A stretch of 64,000 nucleotides of DNA from Phycisphaerales bacterium (GTDB taxonomy: Bacteria; Planctomycetota; Phycisphaerae; Phycisphaerales; UBA1924): the NCBI GenBank assembly GCA_029260315.1, contig JAJDDM010000096.1, positions 1 through 64,000 of the forward strand. Direction: 5' to 3'. The notes beneath the pieces are model-generated. The model did not search any database. It was not told the origin of the DNA and saw only the letters and a list, made by a program, of their open reading frames with translations. The position numbers and the translations under genes are program-made. Shown here one piece after another: positions 20,034 to 29,201 of this stretch; position 1 is the stretch's first letter; every line of letters begins with the position of its first letter.

Positions 20034-21584
20034 TCACCCGAGCCAATCGTCCTCGAGCGTGACGCCCGGCGGCAGCGCCGCCGCGTCGGACCGCTCGATG
20101 AGCCCGGCGACCGGGTACGCGCAGTAATCGAGGCTGAACGACCCGGCGGGGCGGTGGTTGCCGCTGTGTCCGAGGCCGCCGAAGGGCAGCTTGCTGCTGG
20201 CGCCGGCGGTGCCGGTGTTCACGTTGACGCACCCGGCCCGGGCCTCGTGGAAGAACCGCGCGATGGCGGCCTCGTCCTGGGTGAAGATACTGGCGGCCAG
20301 GCCGAAGCGGGTCGCGTTGGCCTGGGAAATCGCGTCGTCGAGATTCGAGACTCGGCTGACGCGTAAGAGCGGACCGAAGACCTCGATATCGCAGCCGGCG
20401 TCGCCAGACTCGATCGCCTCGGCGCTGTCATCGAAGCGATCGACCTCGACGACGCTCGGCGTGATGTAGAACCCACCGTGCTCGTCCTCGATCGCGCGTC
20501 CCTGAAGCAGGACCCGCCCGCCGGCGTTGGTGAAGACGTGCTGCGAGGCGAGGACGGCGTCGCGAGCCTCGCCGGAGATGATCGGGCCGATGAACACGGG
20601 ATGGTCCGCCTTGGGCGGGCCGATGACGACGTTGCTCGCGGCCTTGAGGATCGCGGGAAGCAGCTTGTCTGCGATCGCCTCGTGCAGGACGAGCCGTCGG
20701 GTGCAGGTGCAGCGCTGGCCGGTGGTCACGAACGCGGCACGGACCGCCTCGATGACCGCCTGGCGCGGGTCGGCGTCGGGCAGGACGACCATCGGGTTGT
20801 TGCCGCCCATTTCCAGGGCGACGATGCGCCCCGGATGGTCGAGGTTCCCCTCGAGGATCCTGCGCCCGACGGGCCAGGAGCCGGTGAAGAGGATGCCGTC
20901 GATGTCGGCGTGGGTCGTGAGCTTCTGTGCGACGCTTGCCGCGCCATGGACGAGATTGACCACGCCGGCAGGCGCTCCGGCATCGCGCAGCGCCTGGTCA
21001 TAGAACGAGGCGATGAGCTGTCCGACCGCCGGGGCCTTGTCGCTGGGCTTGAGCACGACGGTGTTGCCCATCGCAAGGGCCGGGACGATGTGGCCGTTGG
21101 CGAGGTGGGCGGGGAAGTTGTATGGTCCGATGACCGCCATGACGCCGTGCGGGCGGAACCAGCAGCGTCCCTGGCGGGTGTCGCCGGCGTCGAAGGAGAA
21201 GCCGCCGACGCGCGAGAGCCCGGCGTTGGGCGAGTCGTCGAGGGTGATATCGACCTTCGCCGCCAACGCCCCGGCCTCGCCCTTGGAATCCCAGAGGGCC
21301 TTGCCGGTCTCGTCGGCGATGAGGCTCGCCATCTCGTCTGCGCGGTCCTTGCAGATCTGCTCGAATCGCCGGAGGACCGCGGCCCGCTGCTCGAAGGGCG
21401 TCGCGCTCCACGCCGGCAGCGCGGCGCGGGCAGCGCCGACGGCCTCGTCCACATCGCCCACGCGCGGCGTGCCCGACCAGAGCGGGGCCTCGCGCGGGCG
21501 GGCGGGGTTGATCGACTGGATCTCGTCGCCCGGGATGGGACGCCACGCGCCGGCGATGAGGTTGGCGGGCTCTTGCATGGTCAC
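20034..21584 (-). CDS. astD: Succinylglutamate-semialdehyde dehydrogenase (aldehyde dehydrogenase)
   Basis: GPYNFPAHLANGHIVPAL, LEMGGNNPMVV, TTGQRCTCTRRL; adjacent to astA with 4-bp overlap. Confidence 0.88.
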   Translation of the reverse strand: MTMQEPANLIAGAWRPIPGDEIQSINPARPREAPLWSGTPRVGDVDEAVGAARAALPAWSATPFEQRAAVLRRFEQICKDRADEMASLIADETGKALWDSKGEAGALAAKVDITLDDSPNAGLSRVGGFSFDAGDTRQGRCWFRPHGVMAVIGPYNFPAHLANGHIVPALAMGNTVVLKPSDKAPAVGQLIASFYDQALRDAGAPAGVVNLVHGAASVAQKLTTHADIDGILFTGSWPVGRRILEGNLDHPGRIVALEMGGNNPMVVLPDADPRQAVIEAVRAAFVTTGQRCTCTRRLVLHEAIADKLLPAILKAASNVVIGPPKADHPVFIGPIISGEARDAVLASQHVFTNAGGRVLLQGRAIEDEHGGFYITPSVVEVDRFDDSAEAIESGDAGCDIEVFGPLLRVSRVSNLDDAISQANATRFGLAASIFTQDEAAIARFFHEARAGCVNVNTGTAGASSKLPFGGLGHSGNHRPAGSFSLDYCAYPVAGLIERSDAAALPPGVTLEDDWLG

Positions 21585-22753
21585 GACTTGGCCTTTGATG
21601 TCTTTGGCTTCTTCTTCGTGCGCGCGGGTGTGCGTTCGCGGCGCGGCGCGGGCGACTCGTCCGGGGCAGCGCCATCGACGGGGGTCACGCCGACGCGCAT
21701 CGCGGGCTCTGCCTTGAGGCCCTCGATCGTTGCGTCGGGCAGAAGCAGCCCGCCGGCGTCGTTGACGGCGAACTTGCTCTGGAGAGCCCGGAACTCGCCG
21801 TCGGTGTTGAGCGTGCTGACGATGGCGGGGCGTTTGCAGCGGCTCGCCGCGGCGCGCCCGGCGAGGTCCATCCAGCGCGTGTCGCGCACAAGCGGGATCT
21901 CGTCGGTCACGGCTTCGAGGTGCGGCCCGCCGTCGAACGGGTCGACGAAGTCCTGGTACGCGAAGCCGAGTTTTTCCAGCATCTTGCGGGCCGGGACGGT
22001 CTCGGGGTTGACCTGCCCGATGCCGGCGCGGGCCGTCGCGGGCAGCAGCGAGAGGTAGATGTCCTCCTTCGGTAGCAGGCTCGTGATGAACTCGCGCGAG
22101 TATTGGCAGAAGCGATCGGCCTCGTCGTAGCTGAGCGGGATGAACCGCCTGCCGACGGCTTCCCAGAAGAGGTTCTGCCCGTCGGGCGTGATCGGGGCCA
22201 TCATCTCCGCAAGCACGCGGTCGGCGAAAACCTTGCGGTGCAGGGCGATGAAGTGGAAACGCACAGTACTCAGAAAGAGTCCCAGCTTGGCCTTGTGGCG
22301 GCGGAGCGAGGGCTGGAGGATGAGCCCGCCGATCTCGGTGGGCGATGTCGTGTCCTCGTGATAGCGGGCGACGATCTGGGTCGTGCCGGTCTGGAGGCTT
22401 GAAGAAAAATACTCGCGGCGTTCGAGCTTGAAGGCGATGTTCGGGTTGTCCTTGCCGCCCATCTCTGCCAGGAGCTGGCTCGTGCCGAGGCAGTTGCCGG
22501 TCTCGGTGTCCTCGAGGACGAACATGAACAGATCGACGCCTGCCGCGGCGGCGGCGAGGCCCATGCCCGAGGACGACTGCACCCCGATCTCGCGCTTCCT
22601 GTTCGTTGCGGTGCGGATGAAGCAGTTGCGGCTGTGGACGATCTTCTGGGTGATGATGTCCTTGTCCGGCGGCAGATTGATGAAATGGACCATCCGACCC
22701 AGCTTGAGCAGGGTCGAGGCGTCGTCCAGCATGGCTCGGCGGATCAAGAACAT
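21581..22753 (-). CDS. astA: Arginine N-succinyltransferase
   Basis: N-terminal MFLIRRAMLDDASTLLKLGRMVHFINLPPDKD, ARAGIGQVNPETVPARKMLEKLGF, FDGGPHLEA. Confidence 0.88.
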   Translation of the reverse strand: MFLIRRAMLDDASTLLKLGRMVHFINLPPDKDIITQKIVHSRNCFIRTATNRKREIGVQSSSGMGLAAAAAGVDLFMFVLEDTETGNCLGTSQLLAEMGGKDNPNIAFKLERREYFSSSLQTGTTQIVARYHEDTTSPTEIGGLILQPSLRRHKAKLGLFLSTVRFHFIALHRKVFADRVLAEMMAPITPDGQNLFWEAVGRRFIPLSYDEADRFCQYSREFITSLLPKEDIYLSLLPATARAGIGQVNPETVPARKMLEKLGFAYQDFVDPFDGGPHLEAVTDEIPLVRDTRWMDLAGRAAASRCKRPAIVSTLNTDGEFRALQSKFAVNDAGGLLLPDATIEGLKAEPAMRVGVTPVDGAAPDESPAPRRERTPARTKKKPKTSKAKS

Positions 22754-22786
22754 GTCGCGGTCCGTGCGGTGCTGCCTTCCTGCCCG

Positions 22787-22864
22787 ACCGGCTGGAAGCC
22801 GGTGCTACCTGAATACCGGCTGGAACCCGGTGCTACCCATTCACCGGCTGAACGCCGGTGTTAC
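22787..22864. repeat. Three tandem ~28-bp-period hairpin repeats
   Basis: ACCGGCTGGAAGCCGGTGCTACC, ACCGGCTGGAACCCGGTGCTACC, ACCGGCTGAACGCCGGTGTTAC in the astA/aminotransferase gap. Confidence 0.85.
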
Positions 22865-24333
22865 GCGCTCGCCTTGGCGAACGCTCGCTCCACGACCTCG
22901 AAGACGCGCGGCCAATCTTCGTCGCGCATCACGCCGAGGGGCGGGAGCATCCGCATGTGGTACGGGCCGTGCCCGCAATAGAACAGGATCACGCCCTCGT
23001 CGTAGCAGGCCTTGCACGCCTTGATGGTCGTGGCCTTGTCGCCGGAGAACGGGGTCATGCGCATCATGCCGCCGTCGCCGCCGACGATGTCGCGGGCGTT
23101 GGTCGCGCCGCGGATCTCGGGGATCGGCGGGAACCACTCGGGGTGCTTGGCCGCGAGGCTGCGCACCTGCTCGGCGAAGAGCTTGTGGTGGCGGGCGTGC
23201 AGGCCGTCGGCACCGTAGCGACCGGGCTCGTCCAGGCGTTCGAGGATTCTCCGTCCGACGCGGAAGCTGACGGTCTCGCCCGAGAACGTGCCGCTGAGCA
23301 GGCCGGGCGAGGGGTTGTACTTCTCGGTAAAGAGCGTGGCGCTGGCCTGGGTCATCTTGGCGACGGTGAGCACGTCGATGAACTCGCCGAGCTCGAGGCG
23401 CTCGTAAGCGAACATCGAGGTGGTCCTGCCGAAGGTCTGGATCTCGTCGTCCCAGACCGCGATGCCGTTGGCCTTGCAGCACTCCATGAGGGCCTTGTGG
23501 TATTCGCGCGGCGCGAGGTTGAACCCGCCCTCGCCCTGGATCAGCTCGAAGCAGAACACCGCGTGCTGGCTCGGGTAGCGTTCGATGAGTTGTTCGAGAT
23601 GCATGACCGCCATGTCGATGAACTGGGTCTGCCCCATGCGCTCGGCGGCGACTTCATCGTAGAACGGCATGTAATCAACGCCGACGGTCAGCGGGACGCC
23701 CTGGCGATACGCGGCCTCGTCGCCGAGTTGCGCCATCGCGGTGGTGCGGCCCATGAAGCAGTCCTTGAAGACGATGACTCGGCTGGCCGGGCGGTGCTTC
23801 TGGTAGCAGATCTTCAGGGCGTTCTCGTTCGCGAGCGCCCCGCCGGTGGTGAGGAAGCAGTGCTTGAGCGAGCTGTTGCGCCCGGCGAGCTCGAGCAGCT
23901 TGTCGGCGAAGCGGTACGCGTCGTCGTTGGATTGCAGGTTGCCCTGCTTGACTACGTCGTCGAGGCCGCCGATGAGCGATTCTTCGATCAGCTCCGGGTC
24001 GGAGTGCCCGAAGAAGTTGACGCCGATGCCGCCGATCATGTCCCACTTGACCGATCCGTCGGCGAGCTCGACCAGCGCGCCGTTGCCGAGCCCCGAGCCG
24101 ATGTAGGGGTAGTACAGGCCCCGCCCGCGGATATCGCCCACGCGAGCCATGAAGGCGTTGTAGCCCTCGCTGAGCCCCTCGCGCGGCCCGCGGATTTCGG
24201 TGATCTCGGCCGAGGCGGTGCGGACCTCGCCGACGATCGACTCGATGGCCTGGCGAACAGTGGCGTTGTCTCGCAGTGCTGCGCCGAGTGTTTGGGCTGT
24301 CTGGGTCGCGGGTGTCATGGATCCTCCGTGCAT
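22861..24333 (-). CDS. Class III PLP aminotransferase (candidate succinylornithine transaminase)
   Basis: Aminotransferase class III pattern: VFCFELIQGEGGFNLAPREYHKALMECCKANGIAVWDDEIQTFGRT, LTVAKMTQASA; located in the ast cluster. Confidence 0.8.
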   Translation of the reverse strand: MHGGSMTPATQTAQTLGAALRDNATVRQAIESIVGEVRTASAEITEIRGPREGLSEGYNAFMARVGDIRGRGLYYPYIGSGLGNGALVELADGSVKWDMIGGIGVNFFGHSDPELIEESLIGGLDDVVKQGNLQSNDDAYRFADKLLELAGRNSSLKHCFLTTGGALANENALKICYQKHRPASRVIVFKDCFMGRTTAMAQLGDEAAYRQGVPLTVGVDYMPFYDEVAAERMGQTQFIDMAVMHLEQLIERYPSQHAVFCFELIQGEGGFNLAPREYHKALMECCKANGIAVWDDEIQTFGRTTSMFAYERLELGEFIDVLTVAKMTQASATLFTEKYNPSPGLLSGTFSGETVSFRVGRRILERLDEPGRYGADGLHARHHKLFAEQVRSLAAKHPEWFPPIPEIRGATNARDIVGGDGGMMRMTPFSGDKATTIKACKACYDEGVILFYCGHGPYHMRMLPPLGVMRDEDWPRVFEVVERAFAKASA

Positions 24334-24372
24334 CTGGAATCGTAGGGCCGAGTTGGAACGCCCCCTCGGTCG

Positions 24373-25587
24373 TTACCCCTCCCACTGCTCGCTGAGACGG
24401 GCGATCAGCAGGGCGAGGAGCTGGCATCGCTCGACGAGGCTCGTGAGGTCGATCCATTCCTCGGGCGTGTGCAGGCCCCCGCCGCGGACGCCGAGGGTGT
24501 CGATGGTCGTGAGCCCCGCGTCCTGGAGGACGTTGCCGTCGCAGACCCCGCCGGTGCTGGCGAATGGCAGCTTCTGGCCCAGATCTTCTGCCGCGCCGCG
24601 GGCCGCGAGCGCCAGACGCTCGGTCGCGGGCATCAGCAGCTTGGCCGGGCGATTGAACGAGCGGCGCACGATCGTGCGCGGCATGGCGTTCTCGGGCGTT
24701 TGCAGAGCATCGAGCATCCGGGCGATCTCATCGGCCGCGTCGGGGGTGGGAAACCGCACATTGCCCCAGGCTCGTGCCCGATCGGGCACGGCGTTGGTCG
24801 CGCCGCCGCCCTGGAGCGGTCCGATACTCAGGATGCGACCCTCGGCGGGCGCGGCGATCTCGGCGGCTCTGAGAATCTCGGCGGCCAAGGCGTTCACGGC
24901 GGAGACGCCCTTTTCGAACTCCCGCCCGACATGGGCCGAGCGTCCCAGGGTCTCGATCATGAACTGGCCCGAGCCCATGCGCTCGATCGCGAGCGAGCCG
25001 TCGGCGAGGGCCGGTTCAAGGGCCAGGCCTACATCGTGCGTTTTTGCCTCGGCACGCAGGGCTCGTTCGGAGTGGTAGGTGCCGGTCTCCTCGTGGGCGT
25101 TCATGGTAAACGTCCAGGCGCAGTCGATGCCGGCTTCTTCCAGGGCTTCGAGGGCGGCGACGGCGATGACCAGGCCGCCCTTCATGTCGACGCAGCCGGG
25201 GCCGGTGGCGGTCTTGGCGTCGGGCGCGATCGTGAGTTGGTTGAACGGGCTCTTGGGATCGTGGACCGTGTCGAGGTGCCCGGCGATGAGGATCTTCTTG
25301 CCGGGTCGGTCGGTGCGTCGGCAGACGCCGGTGGGCGGGATCGGACCGTCGGCGTTTTCCACGCCGAAGAGCCAGTCGGGCTTGGGGTCGCCGGGGATCT
25401 CGTCGTATCGAGCGCCGAGGGTCGTCAGTCGTTCGCGGAAACGCTCGCGGGTCTCGGTGATCGTGTCGGTCGAGCCGGGGCCGGTGGGCGTGTCGACGTG
25501 CAGGCGGAGGTCTTCGAGGAGGGCGTCGTGGCGCTCGGCGATCAGCGCGCACAGGCGTTGCGCTTGCTTAGAGAGGGGCATGGGCAA
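24373..25587 (-). CDS. M20-family metallopeptidase/deacylase
   Basis: ILIAGHLDTVHDPKSPF, GPGCVDMKGGLVIAVAALEAL, NAHEETGTYHSE. Confidence 0.82.
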   Translation of the reverse strand: MPMPLSKQAQRLCALIAERHDALLEDLRLHVDTPTGPGSTDTITETRERFRERLTTLGARYDEIPGDPKPDWLFGVENADGPIPPTGVCRRTDRPGKKILIAGHLDTVHDPKSPFNQLTIAPDAKTATGPGCVDMKGGLVIAVAALEALEEAGIDCAWTFTMNAHEETGTYHSERALRAEAKTHDVGLALEPALADGSLAIERMGSGQFMIETLGRSAHVGREFEKGVSAVNALAAEILRAAEIAAPAEGRILSIGPLQGGGATNAVPDRARAWGNVRFPTPDAADEIARMLDALQTPENAMPRTIVRRSFNRPAKLLMPATERLALAARGAAEDLGQKLPFASTGGVCDGNVLQDAGLTTIDTLGVRGGGLHTPEEWIDLTSLVERCQLLALLIARLSEQWEG

Positions 25588-25702
25588 TCATATGGCCCGC
25601 CTGATCCCCGACCGCAGGTGCCAATGGTGCGCGCGGACAGGCGGGCGGCTCCGGAGAGTCGCCCGCCCGGGAAGAGCCCTTCGCGAGGGGCACGAGCCCG
25701 AT

Positions 25703-28159
25703 TCAGCACCCGGCCGCGAACAGGTCCAGATAGGCGAAAAAGTCGTCCGCGTCTGTATCACCGTCGCCGTCGAGGTCCGCCGCGGGATCGCCCGCTGCGA
25801 AGATGTCGAGATATGCGAAGAAGTCGTCTGCATCAACGTCTTCGTCGCCATCGAGATCCGCCGGGCAACCGCCATCGCCGGCAGCGAACAGCCACCGGAC
25901 ACCCCCGCCGGACCGAGTGGTGAGGGTCGGGACGGCGGCGGCGAGGTCGTCCACACCGTCGCCGTTGAAGTCTCCGATAGTGAAATCCAGTGGTGTGTCG
26001 CCGACCCCGAAACGCACCTCGGTGTGGAAGGTCCCGTCACCGGCGCCCTTGAGGAATGAGAGGTCATTGGATGCGCCGTTGAGAATCGTAAGATCGAGCA
26101 CGCCGTCACCGTCGTAGTCGCCGATCTCGACTTTCTGGCTCGTTCCGAGGCCGGGCGACCAACTCGTGAGATAGTTCACCATCTCGCGGAAGGTCCCGTC
26201 GCCATTGCCGAGCAGGACGCCCGCGCCGGGGCGAAAGTCCGTGTTATCCACGACGCATGAGACGATGTCGAGGTGCCCATCGCCGTTCAGGTCATTCACG
26301 TCGAGGTCGATGCCGAGGCCGCCGATCTCGAAATACTCATATGAAAGATCGCCGTTGCCGATGCCGACGCTCAGGGGATTGGTGCCCAAGGCGAGATCGG
26401 GGATCCCGTCCTCGTTGAAATCGCCGAACGCGACCGCCGTGGGCCACGGCTGGGGCAGCACGACCGGGGGAAGCAGGTTGAACGTGCCGTCGCCCAGATT
26501 CTCGGCAATGAACAGTCGCCTGGCCGAGAGCGGCACGTTCTGACAGCCGAGCCACTCGGTGACAACGATGTCGAGGTCACCGTCGAGATCGAGATCGTGG
26601 GCATCAATATCTTCGCTGCCGCAGGTGTCGATCTCCCAGGCCTGCACGGGTCCGAACGATCCCGTGCCGTCGTTGGTCGCTACAAAGAAGTGGTACGGCG
26701 GGGTCTCATCGCGCGGGATCCAGAGTAGATCGAGGAATGTGTCGCCGTCGAGATCGTGCAGGGCGAGCTCCTGCGAGCCCCGGTTCGACCCGGGATCGAA
26801 GCTGTCGGCGTCCTGGTAGGTCCCGTCGCCGAGATTGACAAAGACGTTGATCTGGTTGCCCCCCGAGACCACGTCGAGGTCACCGTCGTTGTCGATATCG
26901 CCCGAGGCGATCGAGATGTTGTCCAGTCCGAACCCGGCGCGCTTGTCATAGGGAAACGCGAACGATCCGATCCCGTCGTTCTCGTGGATGGAGACGGCGT
27001 TGGACAACTCGCTGGTGATCACTACGTCGCCGTCGCCGTCGCCATCGATGTCCGCGATGTCCACCGCGTGCGGATACCTGCCACTCAAACGCTCCCTCGC
27101 CGAACCAAACGCTCCGCGCCCGTCGCCGGGCAGGATGTACCACTCGTTGTCCAACGGAGAGACCCCGACGAGATCGAGGTTGCCATCTCCTGTCAGTTCG
27201 CCAAACGCGAGCTGGCTTGCGCCCGACACGAAATCGCCGAATGGATAGACAGCCGCCGCGTCGAAGCCTTTTCCGTTGTTGAGCAGGATGGCTGCCCCGC
27301 GTGCGCCGTCGGTGACGATCGCTGTCCCGACAACACCGAGGTCCAAATCTCCGTCGTTGTCGATGTCCGCGGCCCGCACATGCGCGAAGATATTGTCGCC
27401 GATCGTGGGCAGCGAGAGGCTCGTCCGGTCGAAACTCCCGTCCTGGTTCTCGAAGAGTTCGACGGTGCCCTCCTCGGTTGCGACCGCGATATCCGGGAGT
27501 GGTGAGCCGATGAGCTGGGCGATGATGATTCCGCTCGGGCCAGGGGGCGTGTTCAGCGTGGGGCCATCGACGAAGGTGCCGTCGCCGCTATTCATCCGGA
27601 TCGAGACGCTCTCCCCCCGGCCGATGAGTCCGAAGTCGGCGCTGGCGAAATCGATATCGCCATCGCCGTCGAGATCCGCCGCGGCGAGGCCGGTCGCGCC
27701 GTCGCTCGGGTGGACAGTGACACCTTCACGGGGCGCAAAGGTGCCGTCGCCGTTATTCCGCAGCAGAGCGACGGTGTCGCCGAAGTTGTTCGTCCCGTCC
27801 TCGCTCACGAGGATGTCGACATCCCCGTCGCCATCGAAGTCCGCCGAGATGATCGCCTCTGAGTTGTCGGCGATCGGGTAGAGCACCGGCGGAGCGAACA
27901 GCCCATCGCCGAGATTCAGCAGCACGCTCACGCGATAAATCGTGGCGCTGCCCCGGTTCGCAACCGCGATATCGAGATCGCCGTCGCCGTCGAAGTCCGC
28001 CAGTGTCTGGTCGGTGGGGAACCAGGGTTGGGTACTCTCAGATGTGCCGGTGAAGAACGCGCGCCAGTTCGTATCGAACACGAACGGCTGATCTGCCAAC
28101 ACCTGAGCGACGCTGCCAGACAGCAGTGTGATGCACACAATCGGGGAAACTCGAAACAT
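25703..28159 (-). CDS. Secreted FG-GAP/VCBS beta-propeller protein with C-terminal dockerin-like duplicated Ca-binding tail
   Basis: Many DxDGDGDxD / FG-GAP repeats; C-terminus CPADLDGDEDVDADDFFAYLDIFAAGDPAADLDGDGDTDADDFFAYLDLFAAGC. Confidence 0.88.
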   Translation of the reverse strand: MFRVSPIVCITLLSGSVAQVLADQPFVFDTNWRAFFTGTSESTQPWFPTDQTLADFDGDGDLDIAVANRGSATIYRVSVLLNLGDGLFAPPVLYPIADNSEAIISADFDGDGDVDILVSEDGTNNFGDTVALLRNNGDGTFAPREGVTVHPSDGATGLAAADLDGDGDIDFASADFGLIGRGESVSIRMNSGDGTFVDGPTLNTPPGPSGIIIAQLIGSPLPDIAVATEEGTVELFENQDGSFDRTSLSLPTIGDNIFAHVRAADIDNDGDLDLGVVGTAIVTDGARGAAILLNNGKGFDAAAVYPFGDFVSGASQLAFGELTGDGNLDLVGVSPLDNEWYILPGDGRGAFGSARERLSGRYPHAVDIADIDGDGDGDVVITSELSNAVSIHENDGIGSFAFPYDKRAGFGLDNISIASGDIDNDGDLDVVSGGNQINVFVNLGDGTYQDADSFDPGSNRGSQELALHDLDGDTFLDLLWIPRDETPPYHFFVATNDGTGSFGPVQAWEIDTCGSEDIDAHDLDLDGDLDIVVTEWLGCQNVPLSARRLFIAENLGDGTFNLLPPVVLPQPWPTAVAFGDFNEDGIPDLALGTNPLSVGIGNGDLSYEYFEIGGLGIDLDVNDLNGDGHLDIVSCVVDNTDFRPGAGVLLGNGDGTFREMVNYLTSWSPGLGTSQKVEIGDYDGDGVLDLTILNGASNDLSFLKGAGDGTFHTEVRFGVGDTPLDFTIGDFNGDGVDDLAAAVPTLTTRSGGGVRWLFAAGDGGCPADLDGDEDVDADDFFAYLDIFAAGDPAADLDGDGDTDADDFFAYLDLFAAGC

Positions 28160-28556
28160 GTGATCTCCATTACTTATTCCTCAGTCATGCCCGTGATTCC
28201 GACATTGTCTGTCGGAGCCACGAGCCCCTACTATCTCGCAGGATACTGATACGAAGGGCCGATTGAGTGCGCTGAACTTTCAGCTTGCTGCTCATTTCGC
28301 GGGCCAATACTGGCCACGCCCGGCTTGCATTGGCCAGCACTTGATCCACAAAAGCACTGAGAGATGCGTTCATGCCTGATTGCGCTGCGACTCGATTCAG
28401 TGGTCTGCGTGACGTTTTGCGAACAAGAACCGTGAAGGCGTCCGATGCTCTCCGATTGATGCTGTAGGGATCGAATCAACCGACGCGCACGACTTCTCGC
28501 GGCCCTCTGACGTCGTGCTTCAACTGGGCATCACTTGCGCGCAATGACATCCGTCG

Positions 28557-29054
28557 TCATACGCGCCCGAGCCCCATCGCCCGCCGCCAGGCGCTGAGCT
28601 GGCCGAGGTGCGTCGCGGTGTGCTTCAAGAAGAACTGTGGGGGTAGGTGCGCGATCGTGGGGAATCTGGTCTGCCAGCGCTCGAAGGGCGTCTGTCGTGC
28701 GAGCACGTCGTCCGATGCGTGCAGGAAAGCCTCCGCCGCGTCGTCGTAGCTGGAGGTGAAGTGCTCGAGCAGCGCGAGGCGCGGCTGGTAAACAGAAGGA
28801 TCGGAGTCCGGCTCGCTCTTTATGCCGAAGGGGTAATCGACGGGATCCTCGGCGAGCTCATCGCGCAGGATCGCGCCGAGCATCGGGCCGTAGGCGCCGA
28901 GGTGGCTCAGAATCCAGGCGGGGTGGTTGAGCGTGACAATGGGGATCGGCTGGGCGGTCATCTGCTCGTCGGTCAACGGCTCGACCATGCGGCGGGTGTA
29001 GTCGCGCAGCTCGTGCCATTGGCCGATGATGATCTGGCGGTCGGATCTGTTCAT
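28557..29054 (-). CDS. DinB-like superfamily protein
   Basis: MNRSDRQIIIGQWHELRDYTRRMVEPLTDEQM...HPAWILSHLGAYGPML...HTATHLGQLSAWRRAMGL; His pattern of DinB/YfiT fold. Confidence 0.75.
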   Translation of the reverse strand: MNRSDRQIIIGQWHELRDYTRRMVEPLTDEQMTAQPIPIVTLNHPAWILSHLGAYGPMLGAILRDELAEDPVDYPFGIKSEPDSDPSVYQPRLALLEHFTSSYDDAAEAFLHASDDVLARQTPFERWQTRFPTIAHLPPQFFLKHTATHLGQLSAWRRAMGLGRV

Positions 29055-29083
29055 GGGGGAGGGTATTCGGGCGGCGGATGTGG

Positions 29084-29122
29084 GTGCCGTGGTGTGAGCG
29101 AGTCTTCGAGCGAAGGCCACGC
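29084..29122 (+). repeat. Interspersed palindromic repeat, form A
   Basis: GTGCCGTGGTGTGAGCGAGTCTTCGAGCGAAGGCCACGC. Confidence 0.88.
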
Positions 29123-29162
29123 CGAACGCCGGCAGAGATCGAGAGCAGGGTCGCTTCCGATC

Positions 29163-29201
29163 GCGTGGCCTTCGTCGCAGAGCCTCCTCAGACCACGGCA
29201 C
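29163..29201 (-). repeat. Interspersed palindromic repeat, form B (inverted partner of 29084..29122)
   Basis: GCGTGGCCTTCGTCGCAGAGCCTCCTCAGACCACGGCAC. Confidence 0.88.

Noticed and set aside
22787-22864. Possible CRISPR array
   Set aside because: Only three degenerate self-complementary units with ~5-nt gaps; no spacers of CRISPR size and no cas genes.
28185-28479. Possible small antitoxin-like ORFs upstream of the FG-GAP gene
   Set aside because: No consistent start/RBS or partner gene; weak similarity by eye only.
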